A stretch of 64,000 nucleotides of DNA from Beijerinckiaceae bacterium (GTDB taxonomy: Bacteria; Pseudomonadota; Alphaproteobacteria; Rhizobiales; Beijerinckiaceae). The translations under genes and the position numbers were made by a program. The DNA is taken from assembly GCA_004298435.1 (NCBI GenBank), contig SCSF01000133.1, positions 1 through 64,000 on the forward strand, given 5' to 3'. Below are positions 61,479 to 64,000 of this stretch, piece after piece. The notes beneath the pieces were generated by a model, which ran no database searches, was not told the origin of the DNA, and saw only the letters and a program-made list of their open reading frames with translations. How positions within the stretch are numbered: the first letter of the stretch is position 1; every line of letters begins with the position of its first letter.

Positions 61479-64000
61479 ATGCCGAATAGCCGATCGCTTC
61501 TCCAGATGAATTCCCCGCTTCGCGCCCACACGCCAAACCTCGCTCCGGTGCGGCCGGCCCGAGTCCTGCGCGGCCCTGTCCGCCCCGATTTGTGCCGCGA
61601 CGAATTGCTGTGCGAGATTTTCTCCGCAGCCGTCCAGGCCCAACCCGATGCCGTCGCTCTGATCAGCGGCGGCAGCCAACTGACCTATGCGGAACTCGAC
61701 CGGCGCGCCGAAGCCATTGCGCGTGGACTGGTCCGGCAGGGGATCGGCCCGGGACAGGTCGTCGGCCTCTGGCTGCCGCGCGGCTGTGAATTGCTGATCG
61801 GGCAGATCGCGATTGCCAAGACAGGCGCGGCCTGGCTGCCGTTCGACGCCGACACCCCGATCGACCGCATCGCCACATGCCTCGATGACGCGTCTGCCAC
61901 CGCGCTCCTGAGTTCCGGGCCGCGCGCCGAGATAGCGCGCGCCAAGCCGGTTTCCGCCGTCTTCACCGCCGCCGATCTCGTCGATGATGCCGATCAGACG
62001 ACCGTCAATGCGCGTGCATTGGGAGCGACGCCGGATCATCCAGCCTATCTGATCTATACGTCCGGCTCGACCGGCGCGCCGAAAGGCATCGTGATCAGCG
62101 GCCGCAACATCTGCCATTTCCTACGGGCCGCCAATGAAGTCTACGGCCTGAAAAACACGGACGTCGTCTTCCAGGGCGCTTCCGTCGCCTTCGATCTGTC
62201 GATGGAAGAAATCTGGCTGCCTTATCTGGTCGGCGCCACACTGTTCGTCGCGAGCCCGGAAATTCTCGGGGAGGCGGAACGTCTTCCGGATGTTCTGGAG
62301 GCGAACGGCGTCACTGTGCTCGACACCGTGCCGACGCTGCTCTCCTTATTGCCGCGCGACGTGGCAAGCTTGCGGCTCATCATCCTTGGCGGCGAGGCCT
62401 GCCCGCAGGCGGTCGCCAATGCCTGGTGCCGTCCGGGCCGCAGAATTTTCAATTCCTATGGGCCGACGGAAGCGACGGTCGTCGCGACCATCGCGGAGGT
62501 TCGCGTCGGCGCTGCCGTGACGATCGGAACGCCAATCCCGAATTACAGTTGCTACGTCGTGGATGAGGGGCTGGGTCTTCTCGGCGTTGGCGAGGAGGGG
62601 GAACTCCTGATCGGCGGCCCGGGCGTTGCGCAAGGCTACCTCGGCAGGCCGAAGCTGACTGGCGAAAAATTCATCGCCAATCCCTTCGCGGCCACCACTG
62701 GCGATCCGCTTCTTTATCGCTCGGGCGATGCCGTGGCGATCGATCAGCACGGCAATCTGTCGTTCCGCGGCCGCATCGACGATCAGGTGAAGATCCGTGG
62801 TTTTCGCGTCGAACTTGGGGAAATCGAGGCGAAGCTGACGGAATGCGCCAGCGTCGAACAGGCCACCGTGGTTTTGCGCCAGAACGACGGGCTCGACGAA
62901 CTCGTGGCCTTCATTGTTCCAGCGCGGGACGCCAAAATAGATGCGAGGCTTTTGCGCACCGAACTCAGGGCGCAGTTGCCGCCCTATATGGTGCCGGTCC
63001 GTTTCGAGACGCTCGCGGCCTTGCCGCGGCTTATCTCCGGCAAACTCGACCGCAACAGCCTGAAGAAACTGCAACTCGTTCCGCTCGCCTCCACCGAGGC
63101 GCAGGAGGAGCCGCGCAACGAAACCGAGGAGTTGCTTCTCGCCGCCGCGAAGCGCGTGCTGCCGCCGCAGCCGATCCCTCTCGACGCGGATTTCTTCACG
63201 GATCTCGGCGGCCATTCGCTGATTGCCGCGCGCTTCATTTCCGTCGTGCGGGAGACTCCGCGCCTCGCCGGAATCACCTTGCAGGATGTCTATGCTGCGC
63301 GCTCCCTGCGCGCCATGGCCACGCTTCTGAATGACAAAGCGCCTCCGGATGACGGCGCCGATCTTTCCTTCGAGCCGCCGCCGTTGCGCCGGCGTTTTCT
63401 CTGCGGCCTCGCACAATTTGCGGCCATGCCGTTCATTCTATCGTTGATCGCGATGCAATGGCTCGGCGTATTTATGAGCTACATGCTGTTCACGGACGCA
63501 GATGCAACGCTGTTCCAGGAAACGGTGACGCTGATTGCGGTCTATATCGCGATCGAGATCGGCATCGTCGCGATCGTGATCGGCGCCAAATGGCTGCTGC
63601 TCCCGCGCACGAAGCCAGGTCGCTATCCGCTATGGGGCGTCTATTACTATCGCTGGTGGCTGACCGAGCGACTGCTGAGCCTGATCCCTGTCAGGAACTT
63701 CCAGGGGACGGCGCTGATGCGCTTCTACCTGCGTGCGATCGGGGCGAAGATCGGTAAGGATGTGCTCATCGCCGATCTCGCCTGCGGAGCCTATGATCTT
63801 GTGTCGATTGGCGACCGCACCTGCATTGGCGCGAACGCAACCCTGGCTAATGCGCGGGTCGAGGGCAACGAGCTGATCATCGGCGCGATCGACATTGGCG
63901 CGGACGTGCAGATCGGCACCTCCTGTGTGATCGAAGAAGATTGCGTGATCGGCGACGGTGCGGAATTGCGCGATTTGACGGCGCTCCCTGCGGGCGGCCG
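61479..64000 (+). CDS. Pls/PosA-type non-ribosomal peptide synthetase-like membrane protein (runs off the window)
   Basis: 840 codons are in the window and the frame continues. Domains in order: adenylation (about 45-530) with LIYTSGSTGAPKGIV, FNSYGPTEATVVATI, LYRSGDAVAI, GRIDDQVKIRGFRVELGEIE and SGKLDRNSL; a thiolation domain with DFFTDLGGHSLIAARF (about 567-582, Ser arm site); then two membrane spans (AQFAAMPFILSLIAMQWLGV, VYIAIEIGIVAIVIGAKWLL) and the start of a left-handed beta-helix acyltransferase-like region (IGAKIGKDVLIADLACGAYD, IGDRTCIGANATLANARVEG). There is no condensation or thioesterase domain so far. This is the layout of poly-lysine synthetase-like Pls/PosA proteins; the amino acid used is unknown. 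ATG 61479 or 61506. Confidence 0.9.
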   Translation, partial: MPNSRSLLQMNSPLRAHTPNLAPVRPARVLRGPVRPDLCRDELLCEIFSAAVQAQPDAVALISGGSQLTYAELDRRAEAIARGLVRQGIGPGQVVGLWLPRGCELLIGQIAIAKTGAAWLPFDADTPIDRIATCLDDASATALLSSGPRAEIARAKPVSAVFTAADLVDDADQTTVNARALGATPDHPAYLIYTSGSTGAPKGIVISGRNICHFLRAANEVYGLKNTDVVFQGASVAFDLSMEEIWLPYLVGATLFVASPEILGEAERLPDVLEANGVTVLDTVPTLLSLLPRDVASLRLIILGGEACPQAVANAWCRPGRRIFNSYGPTEATVVATIAEVRVGAAVTIGTPIPNYSCYVVDEGLGLLGVGEEGELLIGGPGVAQGYLGRPKLTGEKFIANPFAATTGDPLLYRSGDAVAIDQHGNLSFRGRIDDQVKIRGFRVELGEIEAKLTECASVEQATVVLRQNDGLDELVAFIVPARDAKIDARLLRTELRAQLPPYMVPVRFETLAALPRLISGKLDRNSLKKLQLVPLASTEAQEEPRNETEELLLAAAKRVLPPQPIPLDADFFTDLGGHSLIAARFISVVRETPRLAGITLQDVYAARSLRAMATLLNDKAPPDDGADLSFEPPPLRRRFLCGLAQFAAMPFILSLIAMQWLGVFMSYMLFTDADATLFQETVTLIAVYIAIEIGIVAIVIGAKWLLLPRTKPGRYPLWGVYYYRWWLTERLLSLIPVRNFQGTALMRFYLRAIGAKIGKDVLIADLACGAYDLVSIGDRTCIGANATLANARVEGNELIIGAIDIGADVQIGTSCVIEEDCVIGDGAELRDLTALPAGG

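Overview
The window is a chromosomal stretch of a GC-rich (about 60 percent by eye) alphaproteobacterium. Gene content and order (glyQ/glyS, ispE next to a TPR protein, tlyA and an RNA methyltransferase near dxs, a TIGR02301 protein, a GlcD-like FAD enzyme, EmrAB-type efflux) and several typical intergenic palindromes point to Hyphomicrobiales (Rhizobiales), with a Beijerinckiaceae-like genome as my best guess. This is inferred from family resemblance; no marker such as 16S rRNA is present. I found no tRNA, rRNA, insertion sequence or CRISPR array.

Layout. 1-4.5 kb: start of a PA0069-type radical SAM gene, a glycosyltransferase-like protein, an extensin-like protein, a YpfJ-type zinc protease, a family-4-like uracil-DNA glycosylase and a BrnT/BrnA toxin-antitoxin pair. 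4.6-10 kb: a TetR regulator divergent from a complete tripartite efflux operon (HlyD, DHA2 MFS, NodT-type outer membrane factor). 10-19.5 kb: an EF-G-like GTPase, a small conserved protein, assimilatory nitrate reductase with its FAD partner, Sua5/TsaC, a conserved hypothetical and a SRAP protein. 19.5-23 kb: a triple-domain protein joining a DoxX-like membrane domain, a complete copper nitrite reductase and cytochrome c, then a GlcD-like oxidase. 23-29 kb: RNA methyltransferase, TlyA, a YXWGXW-type secreted protein, DUF2165 and dxs. 29.8-37 kb: ppdK, a SleB-type hydrolase, a TPR protein and ispE. 37-45 kb: persulfide dioxygenase-rhodanese fusion, an orphan HTH antitoxin-like gene between duplicated ends of a polyprenyl synthase gene, DUF2007, TrmN6-like methyltransferase, a His/Trp-rich secreted peptide, glyQ and glyS. 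45-53 kb: xseB, a phosphatase, an HD protein, tag, ygfZ, a dihydroorotase-like gene, an AT-rich membrane gene, TIGR02301, NUDIX, pdxH and a lipoprotein. 53-58.3 kb: cobalamin riboswitch with btuB and two uncharacterised genes, a DnaJ-like protein and mazEF. 58.4-64 kb: anti-sigma/ECF sigma pair, fabI and the first 840 codons of a Pls/PosA-type non-ribosomal peptide synthetase-like protein.

Most of the window is housekeeping, but it is punctuated by accessory pieces: two toxin-antitoxin modules and one orphan antitoxin, an AT-rich membrane gene, and several families of short intergenic repeats. A REP-like element occurs in at least seven full or partial copies, and a separate double hairpin occurs twice. 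The best candidates for new biology are the DoxX-NirK-cytochrome fusion with a palindrome just upstream, the riboswitch-headed btuB operon with two uncharacterised companions, and the diverged duplication of the polyprenyl synthase gene end around the HTH gene.
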